Shown in pieces: positions 18,405 to 27,461 of a stretch of 64,000 nt of DNA. Below the pieces are notes generated by a model that made no database searches, was not told where the DNA came from, and was given only the letters and a program-made list of their open reading frames with translations. The stretch is from Pseudomonas moraviensis. Lineage in GTDB: Bacteria > Pseudomonadota > Gammaproteobacteria > Pseudomonadales > Pseudomonadaceae. The stretch is from NCBI RefSeq assembly GCF_900105805.1, contig NZ_LT629788.1, positions 620,001-684,000 on the forward strand, read 5' to 3'. The first letter of the stretch is position 1. Each line of letters begins with the position of its first letter. Made by a program: the position numbers and the translations under genes.

Positions 18405-21350
18405 TCAACCGCTGAGGCCAGCCTTGTGCAACAGGCTGGCCGTGTCCACGCTGTCGATTTGCGCGGGATCGAGAAACCGCGTCGCGTACTGCATGTACAC
18501 CCCCTCGTTGATGAACAGGCCGAACAGCGGCGCGTCAATGTGCGCTTCGCGGCACATGGTCGCCATGATCCCGAGCGCCTCGCTCAACGATTTGGCTTTC
18601 TTGTAAGGGCGATCGGCGGCGGTCAGCGCTTCGAAAATATCGGCAATCGCCATCATCCGCGCCGGCAGGCTCATCTGCTCGCGCTTCAGCCGTTTCGGGT
18701 AGCCGGTGCCGTCCATTTTTTCGTGATGGCCGCCAGCGATCTCGGCGATGCTGTCGAGGTGGCCGGGGAAGGGCAGGCGGCTGAGCATCATGATCGTCTG
18801 CACCATGTGGTGATTGATGATGTAGCGCTCTTCGCGGGTCAGCGTGCCCCGGGCGATCTTCAGGTTGTAGAGCTCGCCGCGGTTGTACTTGTATGCGGGC
18901 ACATCGAGTTTGAAACCCCAGGGATTGTCTTCCGGGATCAGTTCGTTCGGGTCGCGTTCGATCAGATGCTCGGGTTTGTCGGCCAGCAGTCTTTCGCTGA
19001 CGGGCAGCGTGGGCGCAGGCGTTTTCGCCTGGCGGCGGTGTTCTTCCCATGACACACCAAGGCGATCGTCAAGCGTGCGCAGCCAGGGGCGTAGCGCGAT
19101 CTGGTCAAGGCGTTGCAGATCAGCCTCGGCCATGGCCTCGCCACCGAGATTGCAGCGGGCGACAAAGGCAAAATCGTCGTCCAGCGTCATCAACTCGAGG
19201 TCACGCGAGCGGGCCAGCGCAGCGTCGTCTGCACCGTTCGCCAACGTCTGCCAGTAGTTGATCCAGACATCACGCTTGAGCACTTCGAAACGCGTACGGA
19301 CTTCGTGGATGCGGTCGTTGATGGTTTCAAGTTTGGTGGCTTTGTCGACCACGTATTCCGGCGTCGTGACCTTGCCGCAATCGTGCAGCCACGCGGCGAT
19401 GTGCAACGCCTCCCATTCATCCTCACTGGGCTGATAGGCACTGAACGCCGGCGCCTGGCTGGCGGCGGCAGCCTGGGCGAGCATCAGCGTCAGTTCCGGT
19501 ACTCGCTGGCAGTGGCCGCCGGTGTACGGGCTCTTGGCGTCGATCGCGCTGGCGAGCAGCTGGATGAAAGCATCGAGCAATTGTTTCTGCCGGGCCTGCA
19601 GGCGCTGGCTTTCGATGCTCACCGCCGCCGCGCCGGACACCGCCTGCAAAAAGGCGATGCGGTCAGGTCGCAGTTTTTCCAGATCGCTCGGCGCACCGCT
19701 GTCATCGACCAGCAGAATCAGCAGGCCGATGGTTTCGTCATGCTGGTTGTGCAGGCGGATACCAATCAGGTGGATGCGTGGCGACTGCATCGCCAGGAGG
19801 ATTTTCTGCAAGTCGCCAGCCTGATCGAAGCCCAGATGGCTAACGGTATTGTTGGCGCTGGCCAATTGTTCGAACCACGCTGGCCCGCTGTTTTGATGCA
19901 GCTCACGGCCCTGAATGTCGAACGCCTCCAGTGCTTGCGGTACGCCATCGATGATCAGCCCATAAGGTTCCATGCGGGCACCGTCGGCTTCACGCAGATA
20001 GATCAGGCCGGCCTGAGCCTGGGCGATTTGCACGGTTTCGAAGAGCACTCGTTCAAGCAACGGGGCGAAGCGTGTTTCGGCACACAGGCTGTCGGTGATC
20101 CGGAAGAAACTGCCCAGGGTGTCCTTCATCCGCGCCATGGACAGGCTCAATCGGTCGATTTCCAGCACGGCTGAGCGGCGGGTCAGTGGGAAGTTGAAGT
20201 CGAAGCTGCGAATGGCATCGGCTTCCTTGACCAATGCATGCAGCGGTTTGACGAGGATCCGCGAAGTCACCCAGCCCAGTGGCAGGCACAGCAGCAAGAT
20301 CGCCAGGGTGATGAGCGCGCCTTGCCAGCGCAGGCGGAAAGCGTCGGCCAGTAATTCATCTTCCGGCACCAGCAGCGCCAGTTGCAGACCTTTTGGCCCA
20401 CCTTCCTCAATGCCGGTACGGGCGACGATCCATTGCCGGCCGTTCACCTGCAGGCGCTTGCCAATATCTCCTGCGCTGAAAAGTGCGTTCAGCTCGGGGC
20501 TCAGATCGGCCGCTCGGGCCAGCCGCGCCGAGCGGTCGTCGACGATCAGGCGATGGCTGTCGGGGTAGGCCACGGCATTGCCGTCGGTGTCGTACAACGC
20601 GATTTCCGTAGAGGGCGTGACCCGGTGCCTGCCAAGGGCGGTCGACAGCGAGGCGAGGGTCAGGTCGGCGCCAATCACGGCGTTCTCGCCGCTGCGCCGG
20701 GCCAGCGTGGTGCCGACATTGTGAGTGGAGAAAAATACGTAGGGTTCGGTGGTGATCTGCCCGGCCTGTTGCAGGGCGTCGCTGAACCAGTTCCGGTTGC
20801 GTGGATCGTAGGCGTCCTGCGGATGATCGCGGCGGCTGATCGGGGTCAGGGCCTGATCAAAGAACAGTGATTGCGAGCGTATGGCGCCTTGGGGATCGTG
20901 CTCGATGCTCCACACCTGATACACCGCCGTGTCCGGCGCCTGCAGCTGGGCCTTGAGCGCCGCCGTGCGCAGCGCCCGCACCATGAAAAAGTCGCCATTG
21001 GCGTAACCCAGATACAGCGAAGCCAGCGCCGGGTTGTCGACCAATGACTGGCTGAAGGGCTTGAGCAAGGGCAGGCGATGCTCAAGATCAGCAGACTGGG
21101 CCGCCGGGGTATCTGCCAGCAGGCTCAACAGATGGCGGATCGGCTGGTAAGTCGCCTGCAGGTCATCGCGCACATCCTGTTCGATGCGATCGAACAGTTT
21201 CTCGCTGCTCGACAGAATGATCTGCGTGGTCTGGCGGTAATTGAACAGGCCCAGCACTACGCCCGTCAGCAACAAAAGAAAAGTGAACATGACGCTGATG
21301 TGCACGTGCAGCGGCAAGCGGCGCTGCTCGGGGCGCAGTGGGCTGGGCAT
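18405..21350 (-). CDS. Membrane HD-GYP phosphodiesterase with Cache, HAMP and GAF domains
   Basis: 981 residues. Order: N-terminal membrane helix (about 18-36), periplasmic double-Cache-like sensor (40-335), second helix (345-363), HAMP, GAF (about 420-580), then HD-GYP. The catalytic signature is complete (WLHDCGK near 654-660 and GGHHEKMDGTGYP near 873-885), so c-di-GMP hydrolysis is plausible. HD and HHE are about 219 residues apart, against roughly 60-65 in standard HD-GYP domains, because of an insert of about 140 residues. ATG at 21350 has GGAG upstream; 21392 is an alternative. Confidence 0.9.
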   Translation of the reverse strand: MPSPLRPEQRRLPLHVHISVMFTFLLLLTGVVLGLFNYRQTTQIILSSSEKLFDRIEQDVRDDLQATYQPIRHLLSLLADTPAAQSADLEHRLPLLKPFSQSLVDNPALASLYLGYANGDFFMVRALRTAALKAQLQAPDTAVYQVWSIEHDPQGAIRSQSLFFDQALTPISRRDHPQDAYDPRNRNWFSDALQQAGQITTEPYVFFSTHNVGTTLARRSGENAVIGADLTLASLSTALGRHRVTPSTEIALYDTDGNAVAYPDSHRLIVDDRSARLARAADLSPELNALFSAGDIGKRLQVNGRQWIVARTGIEEGGPKGLQLALLVPEDELLADAFRLRWQGALITLAILLLCLPLGWVTSRILVKPLHALVKEADAIRSFDFNFPLTRRSAVLEIDRLSLSMARMKDTLGSFFRITDSLCAETRFAPLLERVLFETVQIAQAQAGLIYLREADGARMEPYGLIIDGVPQALEAFDIQGRELHQNSGPAWFEQLASANNTVSHLGFDQAGDLQKILLAMQSPRIHLIGIRLHNQHDETIGLLILLVDDSGAPSDLEKLRPDRIAFLQAVSGAAAVSIESQRLQARQKQLLDAFIQLLASAIDAKSPYTGGHCQRVPELTLMLAQAAAASQAPAFSAYQPSEDEWEALHIAAWLHDCGKVTTPEYVVDKATKLETINDRIHEVRTRFEVLKRDVWINYWQTLANGADDAALARSRDLELMTLDDDFAFVARCNLGGEAMAEADLQRLDQIALRPWLRTLDDRLGVSWEEHRRQAKTPAPTLPVSERLLADKPEHLIERDPNELIPEDNPWGFKLDVPAYKYNRGELYNLKIARGTLTREERYIINHHMVQTIMMLSRLPFPGHLDSIAEIAGGHHEKMDGTGYPKRLKREQMSLPARMMAIADIFEALTAADRPYKKAKSLSEALGIMATMCREAHIDAPLFGLFINEGVYMQYATRFLDPAQIDSVDTASLLHKAGLSG

Positions 21351-21398
21351 TGCAGGCTCTCCATGAATGTTTAACTCACTGCTCAGCCCCAAGCATAG

Positions 21399-24300
21399 TT
21401 AAGACTCGCTCACTGTGCCTTGGTCGGCCAATGCCAATTGATGTTGCAGGGCTTGCTCCAGTTCGAGCATCGCCTGACTGGTTGCTTGCCATCGGCGGCC
21501 AATCTCCAGCGAGGGAAGCGCTTGCTGGCAAGCGTCCTCGAGGGCATCGCAACATTCGATCAGCCGCGATGCCTGGGCGATGCGTGCCGCGCCCTTGATC
21601 TTGTGGGCGACTACTGTCAGTCCTTCGCGATCATCGGCAGGCGAAAGAGTGAGCAGTTCCTGGCGGTCGAGGCGGCTGCTTTTGAGCAGCTCCACCAGCA
21701 AGCGGCGTGTTTGCGCCGGGTTGCTGCCGGTCAGCAGGCACAAACTCTGCAGGTCGAACACCGATGCGGGAGACGCTGGCGTGATCCCGTCGATCCACTG
21801 TCCGAGCAGGGTCAGGCTCAGTGGCTTGAACAGGCAATCGTTCATGCCGGCGAGTTTGCAGCGCTGGACTTCCTCTGGCTGGGCGTTGGCCGTGAAACCC
21901 AGCACGGTGCACGGCGGACGACGATTTTGCAGCTCGAACTGGCGGATGGCGCGAGTCAGCTCATATCCGTTCATCACGGGCATGTTGCAGTCGGCAATCA
22001 CCAGATCGAAATGCTCTGCCTGCCACAGTTCCAGGCCGCTGCGGCCATCTTCGGCGATGCTGAAGCGGTGACCGAGAAACTCGAGCTGCTGGCACATCAG
22101 CAAACGGTTGGCGGGATGGTCGTCGACCACAAGGACATGCAGGGGCGTCGTTGCAGGTTTGATCGCCGGCTCGCTTTTCGCTGGGTGTGTCGTTGCCGGA
22201 CGGATTTGCAGTGGCAGGGACACGCAGACCTGAGTGCCCAGTTCCGGCTGGCTGTTGAGCTGCAGTTGTCCGCCCATCATTTCACACAGGTTGCGACTGA
22301 TGACCAGCCCCAGCCCGGCGCCGCTTGTGGCCTGGCGACTGCCATTTTGTGCCTGGGCAAACGGTTCGAACAGGCGCTGTTGATCTTCGGCGCTGATCCC
22401 GACACCGCTGTCCTGCACGGTCAATTGCATCAGAGCCCGTCCGGTTGCGTCCGATGTCATCAAGTCCAGGGTAATCCGCACGTGGCCGTGGTCGGTGAAT
22501 TTGATGGCATTGCTGACCAGATTGGACAGCACCTGCTTGAAGCGCAGCGGATCCAGATGCACCTCCACGGCCGGGTCCGGCGGATTGAAGACGACTTGCA
22601 GGGCGAGGTTTTTCTGCCGGGCGAGACCGTCGAAGATGCGCGCCACGGATGTCACCGTGTCGACCAGGTTGATCCAGTCCGGACACAGGCTCAGTCGCCC
22701 GGATTCGATGCGGGCGATGTCGAGAATATCGCCAATCAGCCCCAACAGATCCTTCGCCGAATGGTACGCCGTGTCGATGGATGCTCGATCCGGATGCTGG
22801 GGCTCGATGCGTTTGAGGGTCAGCTCAAGCATGCCGATCACGGCGTTCATCGGTGTACGGATTTCATGGCTCATGGTCGCCAGAAACGTGCTCTTGGCCC
22901 GGTTTGCCTCGTCTGCCTGCTCCTTGGCCGCGCGCAGTTCCTCGAACAACTGACGGCGTTCACTGATATCGATCCAGCCGCCGATGATGCCCTGGACGTC
23001 GCCGCTGGAGTCGCGGTAGGGAAGGATCCAGTGGTAAATCGTCAGACGGCGGTTGCCGATGTGCAGGGGGCGGTCGAGTATCAGCGCAGTACCTTCGGCG
23101 ATGACTCTCTGGTAATCGGCGTGGAAGGCCTGGGCCTCGAAAGCATTGCTCACTGTGCCCTGCATGACCCCTTTGCCAAGGATGTCCTCACGCTTGGCGT
23201 TGAACGCCTGAAGATAGCTGTCATTGCAACTTTGCAGCAGACCCTGGCGATCCCGCACGTAGATCGGATGCGGCGTGCCGTTGACCAGAGATCGCATGAA
23301 CTCCAGTTGATCGTTCAACGCGCGCTCGGCGGCGCGGCGCTGTTTGATCTGATGGCGCATGTAGGCGTTCCAGGTCAGTAACAGCAGGAGGATCAGGCCG
23401 GCGGCAGCGATGACTTGATAGAACAGGCGCTGATAGTTTTGCCAGATGTTCTGCGATGCGGTGGAGTAACCACGCCAGCGACCGTTGATCACACCCAGTT
23501 CTTCCGGAGCAATGCTCAGCAGTGCCTTGTTGATGATCGAGGAGAGCTCGCTGTTGTCACGGGCGGTAGCCAGCGAAAACGCGGCCTGACCGGTACCGAT
23601 GGTGGTGGTGATCTGCAATGGCCGGGCAAAGATGCGCGATGAAATGAAGTAGTTGGCGATCACCAGTGAGTTCACGGCGCCGTCGACATGGTTTTCAGCC
23701 AGCATCGACACCGCGCTGAAACTGTCGGGCGTTTCGATCACTTCAATGCCCGGGAAGTCTTCCCGCAAGTAATCGACCAGTGGATTGCCTTGGGCGATCG
23801 CCAGCCGCTTGCCTTTGAGTTGTGCCAGGTTGGTCGGGCCGTCGGCGCTTTTGCGGGTCAGCAGCACGTAGGAATTTTCAAGGTAGGGCCGGCTGAAGCT
23901 CAGGGTTTTTTCGCGTTCGGCACTTGGCAGCAGCGCGGCGATCAGATCGGCTTTGTGGTTGTCGATCTGTCTGATCATTTCCGCATCGTTGCGACTGCGC
24001 TGAATTTCGAAACGCAGGCCGGTGCGCAAGCGAATGAGTTCGAGCAGATCGGCGCTGATGCCCCGAAAGTTGCCGGCGCTGTCGAAGAAGGTCAACGGTG
24101 CGAACGCTTCATTGACCACTACGCTGACTACGGGATGCTGCTTGAGCCAGCTCTCCTCGCGATGGGTCAACTGCAGTTTTCGGTCGGTGAGCAGCAGGTC
24201 GCTGCCAGCGCTCCAGCGTTTGCCGATTTCGTCGCGCTGGCTGCCCGGAATGGCATCGAGCACCGTGTCGACAATGGCCAGCAGTTGCGGATTGCTGCGC

Positions 24301-25043
24301 CTTACGGCGAAGCTGAACCCTTGCGCTTCCTGCTTGCCGAAGTTGGCCATGCGGACATTGTTCAGATACCCCTTGTTGATCATGTAGTGGGTGGAAAGGG
24401 TATCGCCGAGAAACACATCGGCCTGGTCGAACGCCACGGCGTTGATTGCATTCTGGTAGGACGGATAACAGGTAATGAGCGCCTTGGGATACAGCGCTCT
24501 GATCTCGGGCAGTGGCAAGTAGTGATAAACCATGCTCAGGCGCAGCCCGGCCAGACCCTCGGTCAGAGAGCGGGTTTCATCCTCGCGGGTCACCAGTACT
24601 GGCTGATCGACCGCGTAAGGTCTGGAGAACGCCAGATTGGCGTTGCCCGCTTCGTAGCCGTTGGCTGTGCCGAGCAGGTCGATCTGGCCGTCGACCAGGG
24701 CGCGAATGGCAGCGTTGCGGGAGGGGAAACGTTGCACCCTGATCGGTAAGCCGGTGGCCTGGCCGAGGATGCCCGCGTAGTCGGCGGTGAGTCCTTCGTA
24801 GTCCTTGCCGCTCACGGTCATGTCGAATGGCGGGTAGTCAGGTGCGGAGGTTCCCAGCACCAGTTCGCTGCGACTCTGCAGCCATTGCCGCTGAGCAGGC
24901 TGCAAGACAACCTGGACGGCTTCGCTGGCCGAGCGACTGAGCAAGGCGTAGTCCGGTGAGACGCCTGGCATGGCAGATGCGTTGGCGCTCAGGCACAGAC
25001 CTGCGCTCCAGGCGATTAGATAGTCCTTTAAACGGCTGGGCAT
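21399..25043 (-). CDS. EvgS/BvgS-like hybrid sensor kinase (two solute-binding domains, PAS, HisKA, REC, HPt)
   Basis: 1214 residues. A signal-like N-terminus is followed by two SBP_bac_3 (Venus flytrap) domains (about 60-285 and 300-525), one membrane helix (about 541-561), PAS (580-690), HisKA with ATMSHEIRTPMNAV (H near 726), HATPase_c, a receiver (VLVVDDHPANR, VIADCNMPVMNGYE) and an HPt domain with VVAHKIKGAAR (H near 1147). This is the unorthodox phosphorelay layout of BvgS and EvgS. The LuxR-type regulator just upstream is its likely partner. GTG at 25055 is an alternative start overlapping that gene's stop. Confidence 0.93.
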   Translation of the reverse strand: MPSRLKDYLIAWSAGLCLSANASAMPGVSPDYALLSRSASEAVQVVLQPAQRQWLQSRSELVLGTSAPDYPPFDMTVSGKDYEGLTADYAGILGQATGLPIRVQRFPSRNAAIRALVDGQIDLLGTANGYEAGNANLAFSRPYAVDQPVLVTREDETRSLTEGLAGLRLSMVYHYLPLPEIRALYPKALITCYPSYQNAINAVAFDQADVFLGDTLSTHYMINKGYLNNVRMANFGKQEAQGFSFAVRRSNPQLLAIVDTVLDAIPGSQRDEIGKRWSAGSDLLLTDRKLQLTHREESWLKQHPVVSVVVNEAFAPLTFFDSAGNFRGISADLLELIRLRTGLRFEIQRSRNDAEMIRQIDNHKADLIAALLPSAEREKTLSFSRPYLENSYVLLTRKSADGPTNLAQLKGKRLAIAQGNPLVDYLREDFPGIEVIETPDSFSAVSMLAENHVDGAVNSLVIANYFISSRIFARPLQITTTIGTGQAAFSLATARDNSELSSIINKALLSIAPEELGVINGRWRGYSTASQNIWQNYQRLFYQVIAAAGLILLLLLTWNAYMRHQIKQRRAAERALNDQLEFMRSLVNGTPHPIYVRDRQGLLQSCNDSYLQAFNAKREDILGKGVMQGTVSNAFEAQAFHADYQRVIAEGTALILDRPLHIGNRRLTIYHWILPYRDSSGDVQGIIGGWIDISERRQLFEELRAAKEQADEANRAKSTFLATMSHEIRTPMNAVIGMLELTLKRIEPQHPDRASIDTAYHSAKDLLGLIGDILDIARIESGRLSLCPDWINLVDTVTSVARIFDGLARQKNLALQVVFNPPDPAVEVHLDPLRFKQVLSNLVSNAIKFTDHGHVRITLDLMTSDATGRALMQLTVQDSGVGISAEDQQRLFEPFAQAQNGSRQATSGAGLGLVISRNLCEMMGGQLQLNSQPELGTQVCVSLPLQIRPATTHPAKSEPAIKPATTPLHVLVVDDHPANRLLMCQQLEFLGHRFSIAEDGRSGLELWQAEHFDLVIADCNMPVMNGYELTRAIRQFELQNRRPPCTVLGFTANAQPEEVQRCKLAGMNDCLFKPLSLTLLGQWIDGITPASPASVFDLQSLCLLTGSNPAQTRRLLVELLKSSRLDRQELLTLSPADDREGLTVVAHKIKGAARIAQASRLIECCDALEDACQQALPSLEIGRRWQATSQAMLELEQALQHQLALADQGTVSES

Positions 25044-25051
25044 GTAGGGTC

Positions 25052-25678
25052 TCACACAAGAGCGTTGCGTTTGGCCATCTCGATAAGTTCTACAAGGGAT
25101 CTGGCCTTGAGTTTTTGCATCAGGCGTTTTTTATACGTGCTCACCGTCTTGTTACTTAGAAACATGCCCTTGGCAATTTCTTTATTGGTACGGCCCTGGG
25201 CAAATAACTGCAGCACCATCAATTCGCGATCATTGACGGATTTGAATAATTCAAGTTCGACATAACGGATGTCGTCACAGCGCACCGGATTAAGTGCCTG
25301 GCTGGGGAAGTAGTTATAACCGGAGAGTACCGCTTTGATTGCGCTGACCAGTTCGCTCAGATCTTCCTGTTTACAGACATAACCGGAGGCACCGGACTGC
25401 ATGCAGCGAATCCCGAACAGCGTTGGACATTGCGCGGTCAGAATGAGAATTTTGAAATTCGAACCCATGGTGTTGAAGCGGGCCAGCACTTCGAGGCCGT
25501 CCAGCTTGGGAATGCTGACATCCAGGATGACCAGGTCAGGCATGCATTCGCGGACCATTTGCATGGCATCGACACCGTTATCGGATTCACCGACGACCTT
25601 ATAGCCTTCATGTTCCAGCAGCATTCGGACGGCGAGACGGATAACCGGATGGTCGTCCACAATAAAAACGGAGTTCAT
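25052..25678 (-). CDS. LuxR/NarL-type response regulator (EvgA/BvgA-like)
   Basis: 208 residues: a receiver with VFIVDDHPVIR and phospho-aspartate in DLVILDVSIPKLDG, then a LuxR-type helix-turn-helix (NDRELMVLQLFAQGRTNKEI, SNKTVSTYKKRLMQKL). It directly precedes the EvgS/BvgS-like sensor on the same strand, 8 bases apart, so the two form a two-component system. ATG at 25678 is chosen because residue 7 (D) then falls in the receiver's acidic pocket as usual. A nested palindrome lies about 90 bases upstream. Confidence 0.92.
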   Translation of the reverse strand: MNSVFIVDDHPVIRLAVRMLLEHEGYKVVGESDNGVDAMQMVRECMPDLVILDVSIPKLDGLEVLARFNTMGSNFKILILTAQCPTLFGIRCMQSGASGYVCKQEDLSELVSAIKAVLSGYNYFPSQALNPVRCDDIRYVELELFKSVNDRELMVLQLFAQGRTNKEIAKGMFLSNKTVSTYKKRLMQKLKARSLVELIEMAKRNALV

Positions 25679-25765
25679 AAATAGAGTCCCATGCAAGCAT
25701 GAATAAAGCGCGCACCTTAGCTCAGATGCGTGAGCACTCGCATGGACTGGCAGTGTCGTGACTAC

Positions 25766-25795
25766 CTTATAGGATTAGTCCTACGCGTAATAAGG
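25766..25795. promoter_or_regulatory. Nested palindrome upstream of the response regulator
   Basis: The inner near-palindrome TAGGATTAGTCCTA (25770-25783, 12 of 14 symmetric) lies within outer arms CCTTAT / ATAAGG. It is about 90 bases before the regulator's start in an AT-rich gap, a fitting place for an autoregulatory or activator site. No binding protein is proven. Confidence 0.45.
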
Positions 25796-26021
25796 AAAGG
25801 GACTACGTTAAAATTAGGTTTGACGTAAGGAAGTGCGGGGTTGGCAGGACTTCACTGTTGGCTTGTCAGAGTTTGCAAGTGTTGGGCTTTGATAATTTTG
25901 CAAGTGTTTAAATATGGGTTTAACAGTGCGCCGTCGTGGTGTTTATCTTTTCCGATATCAGCTCACGCGCTGCCCTGGCCAGCACGGCGTTTTCTGAATG
26001 ATCGCGGGGGCAGCTGGTTGT
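25796..26021. other. AT-rich gap between the two-component system and dGTPase gene
   Basis: No gene or clear promoter identified. A loosely repeated TTTGCAAGTGTTGGGCTTTG / TTTTGCAAGTGTTTAAAT pair lies at about 25872-25912. Composition is lower in GC than the flanks. Confidence 0.3.
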
Positions 26022-26054
26022 ATCCAGTCGGTCACGGTGCCCGCCCGACTGGAT
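26022..26054 (-). terminator. Hairpin downstream of the dGTPase gene
   Basis: Perfect 9-base arms ATCCAGTCG / CGACTGGAT with a 15-base loop, 10 bases past the stop. It lacks a T run, so it may be a weak terminator or an RNA-stabilising element. Confidence 0.4.
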
Positions 26055-26063
26055 GCAGCAGAC

Positions 26064-27392
26064 TCAGTGGCTGGAGCGGCCGGTCATTTCCAGCGCCATG
26101 TCGCTGGCATAGCTGTCGGTCATGCCGGCGATGAAATCGATCATGCGCAGAAACGAGCTGTGCAACGACCCCCGCGGGTCCGGGGCGTTATTACCGAGCA
26201 GATCGAGGATGCGCCGACTCTTGAACGACGGCGTGCGGCCGTTGTGTTGCTCCAGCGCGGCGCCGCAGAACGAATTGAGCAGGATTTCCAGCGTCGTATA
26301 CGCGCCGATTTCGTGCAAGGTCTTGCGCTTGTCCTGAAAGATTTTCTTGCGGGCAATGTCCTTGGCGTTCAACACGCAGCGTTTCGCCGGCCCGTGCATG
26401 TGTTCGACCAGATCGCCGTGCAGCGTGCCCGCAAGCAGGGCGTCCTGTTGTTCGACAAAGGCCCGCGCCGCCGCGTTGGTCAAGTGCTCGATGGCCTTGC
26501 CGCGCAGGATCGCCAGCTTGCGCCGTCGGGAATCCTGCGGGCCGAGCTGGCGATAGGTTTCCGGCAGGTCGTCACCAACCAGTCCGAGCAGCAGCGATTC
26601 GACTTCGGCGTATTCCAGGAGCTCCATCTCCAGACCGTCTTCGAGATCGATCAGCGCATAGCAGATGTCGTCGGCTGCCTCCATCAGATATACCAATGGA
26701 TGGCGTGCCCAGCGCTGATCTTCCAGTTGTGGCAGGCCGAGCTTGTGAGCGATCTGTTCGAGCAGCGGCAGTTCGCTCTGGTAGCAGCCGAACTTGTGTT
26801 TCTTGTAGCCAAGGGAGTCAGCGTGGCGCGCGGTCCACGGGTACTTCAGATAGGTGCCCAGCGTCGCGTAGGTCAGGCGGGTGCCGCCATCGAACTGGTG
26901 ATATTCCAACTGTGTCAGCACGCGAAAGCCTTGAGCATTGCCCTCGAAATTGAGGAAGTCACCGCGCTCGGCTTCGCTCATGCCATCGAGCCAGCCGCGC
27001 CCGGCGGCTTGTTGAAACCAGTGGCGAATGGCGTCTTCGCCGGAATGGCCGAACGGCGGGTTACCGATGTCGTGAGCCAGGCAGGCCGACTGCACCACCA
27101 TGCCGAGGTCGGCGGGGTCGCACCACTCCGGCAGCGCGCTGCGCAGGGTTTCGCCGACGCGCATGCCCAGCGACCGGCCTACGCAACTGACTTCCAGCGA
27201 GTGGGTCAGGCGCGTGTGAATGTGATCGTTGCTGGTGACCGGATGCACTTGGGTCTTGCGCCCGAGGCGGCGGAAGGCACCGGAGAAAATGATGCGGTCA
27301 TGGTCTTTGTGAAAAGGGCTGCGGCCAAGTTCTTGCGGGCTGTGCAGCGGCTTGCCGAGGCGTTCGCGGTTGAGCAGGGTAGGCCAATCCAA
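26064..27392 (-). CDS. dgt: dGTPase-like deoxynucleoside triphosphate triphosphohydrolase
   Basis: 443 residues of the HD-domain dGTPase family. The metal-binding residues are in TRLTHSLEV and CLAHDIGNPPFGHSGE, with the family start LLNRERLGKPLHSPQELGRSPFHKDHDRIIFS. It would release triphosphate from dNTPs. No ATG fits the N-terminus; TTG at 27392 is well spaced from GGAGAG and gives the usual protein start. It lies 69 bases past the EAL gene's stop, probably co-transcribed with it. Confidence 0.9.
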   Translation of the reverse strand: MDWPTLLNRERLGKPLHSPQELGRSPFHKDHDRIIFSGAFRRLGRKTQVHPVTSNDHIHTRLTHSLEVSCVGRSLGMRVGETLRSALPEWCDPADLGMVVQSACLAHDIGNPPFGHSGEDAIRHWFQQAAGRGWLDGMSEAERGDFLNFEGNAQGFRVLTQLEYHQFDGGTRLTYATLGTYLKYPWTARHADSLGYKKHKFGCYQSELPLLEQIAHKLGLPQLEDQRWARHPLVYLMEAADDICYALIDLEDGLEMELLEYAEVESLLLGLVGDDLPETYRQLGPQDSRRRKLAILRGKAIEHLTNAAARAFVEQQDALLAGTLHGDLVEHMHGPAKRCVLNAKDIARKKIFQDKRKTLHEIGAYTTLEILLNSFCGAALEQHNGRTPSFKSRRILDLLGNNAPDPRGSLHSSFLRMIDFIAGMTDSYASDMALEMTGRSSH

Positions 27393-27461
27393 GGCTGATT
27401 CTCTCCGTCTGATGACTGATCGCCCTAGCTTCCCGGTTCGGCCCCGTGCCTGCAAGCAGAA

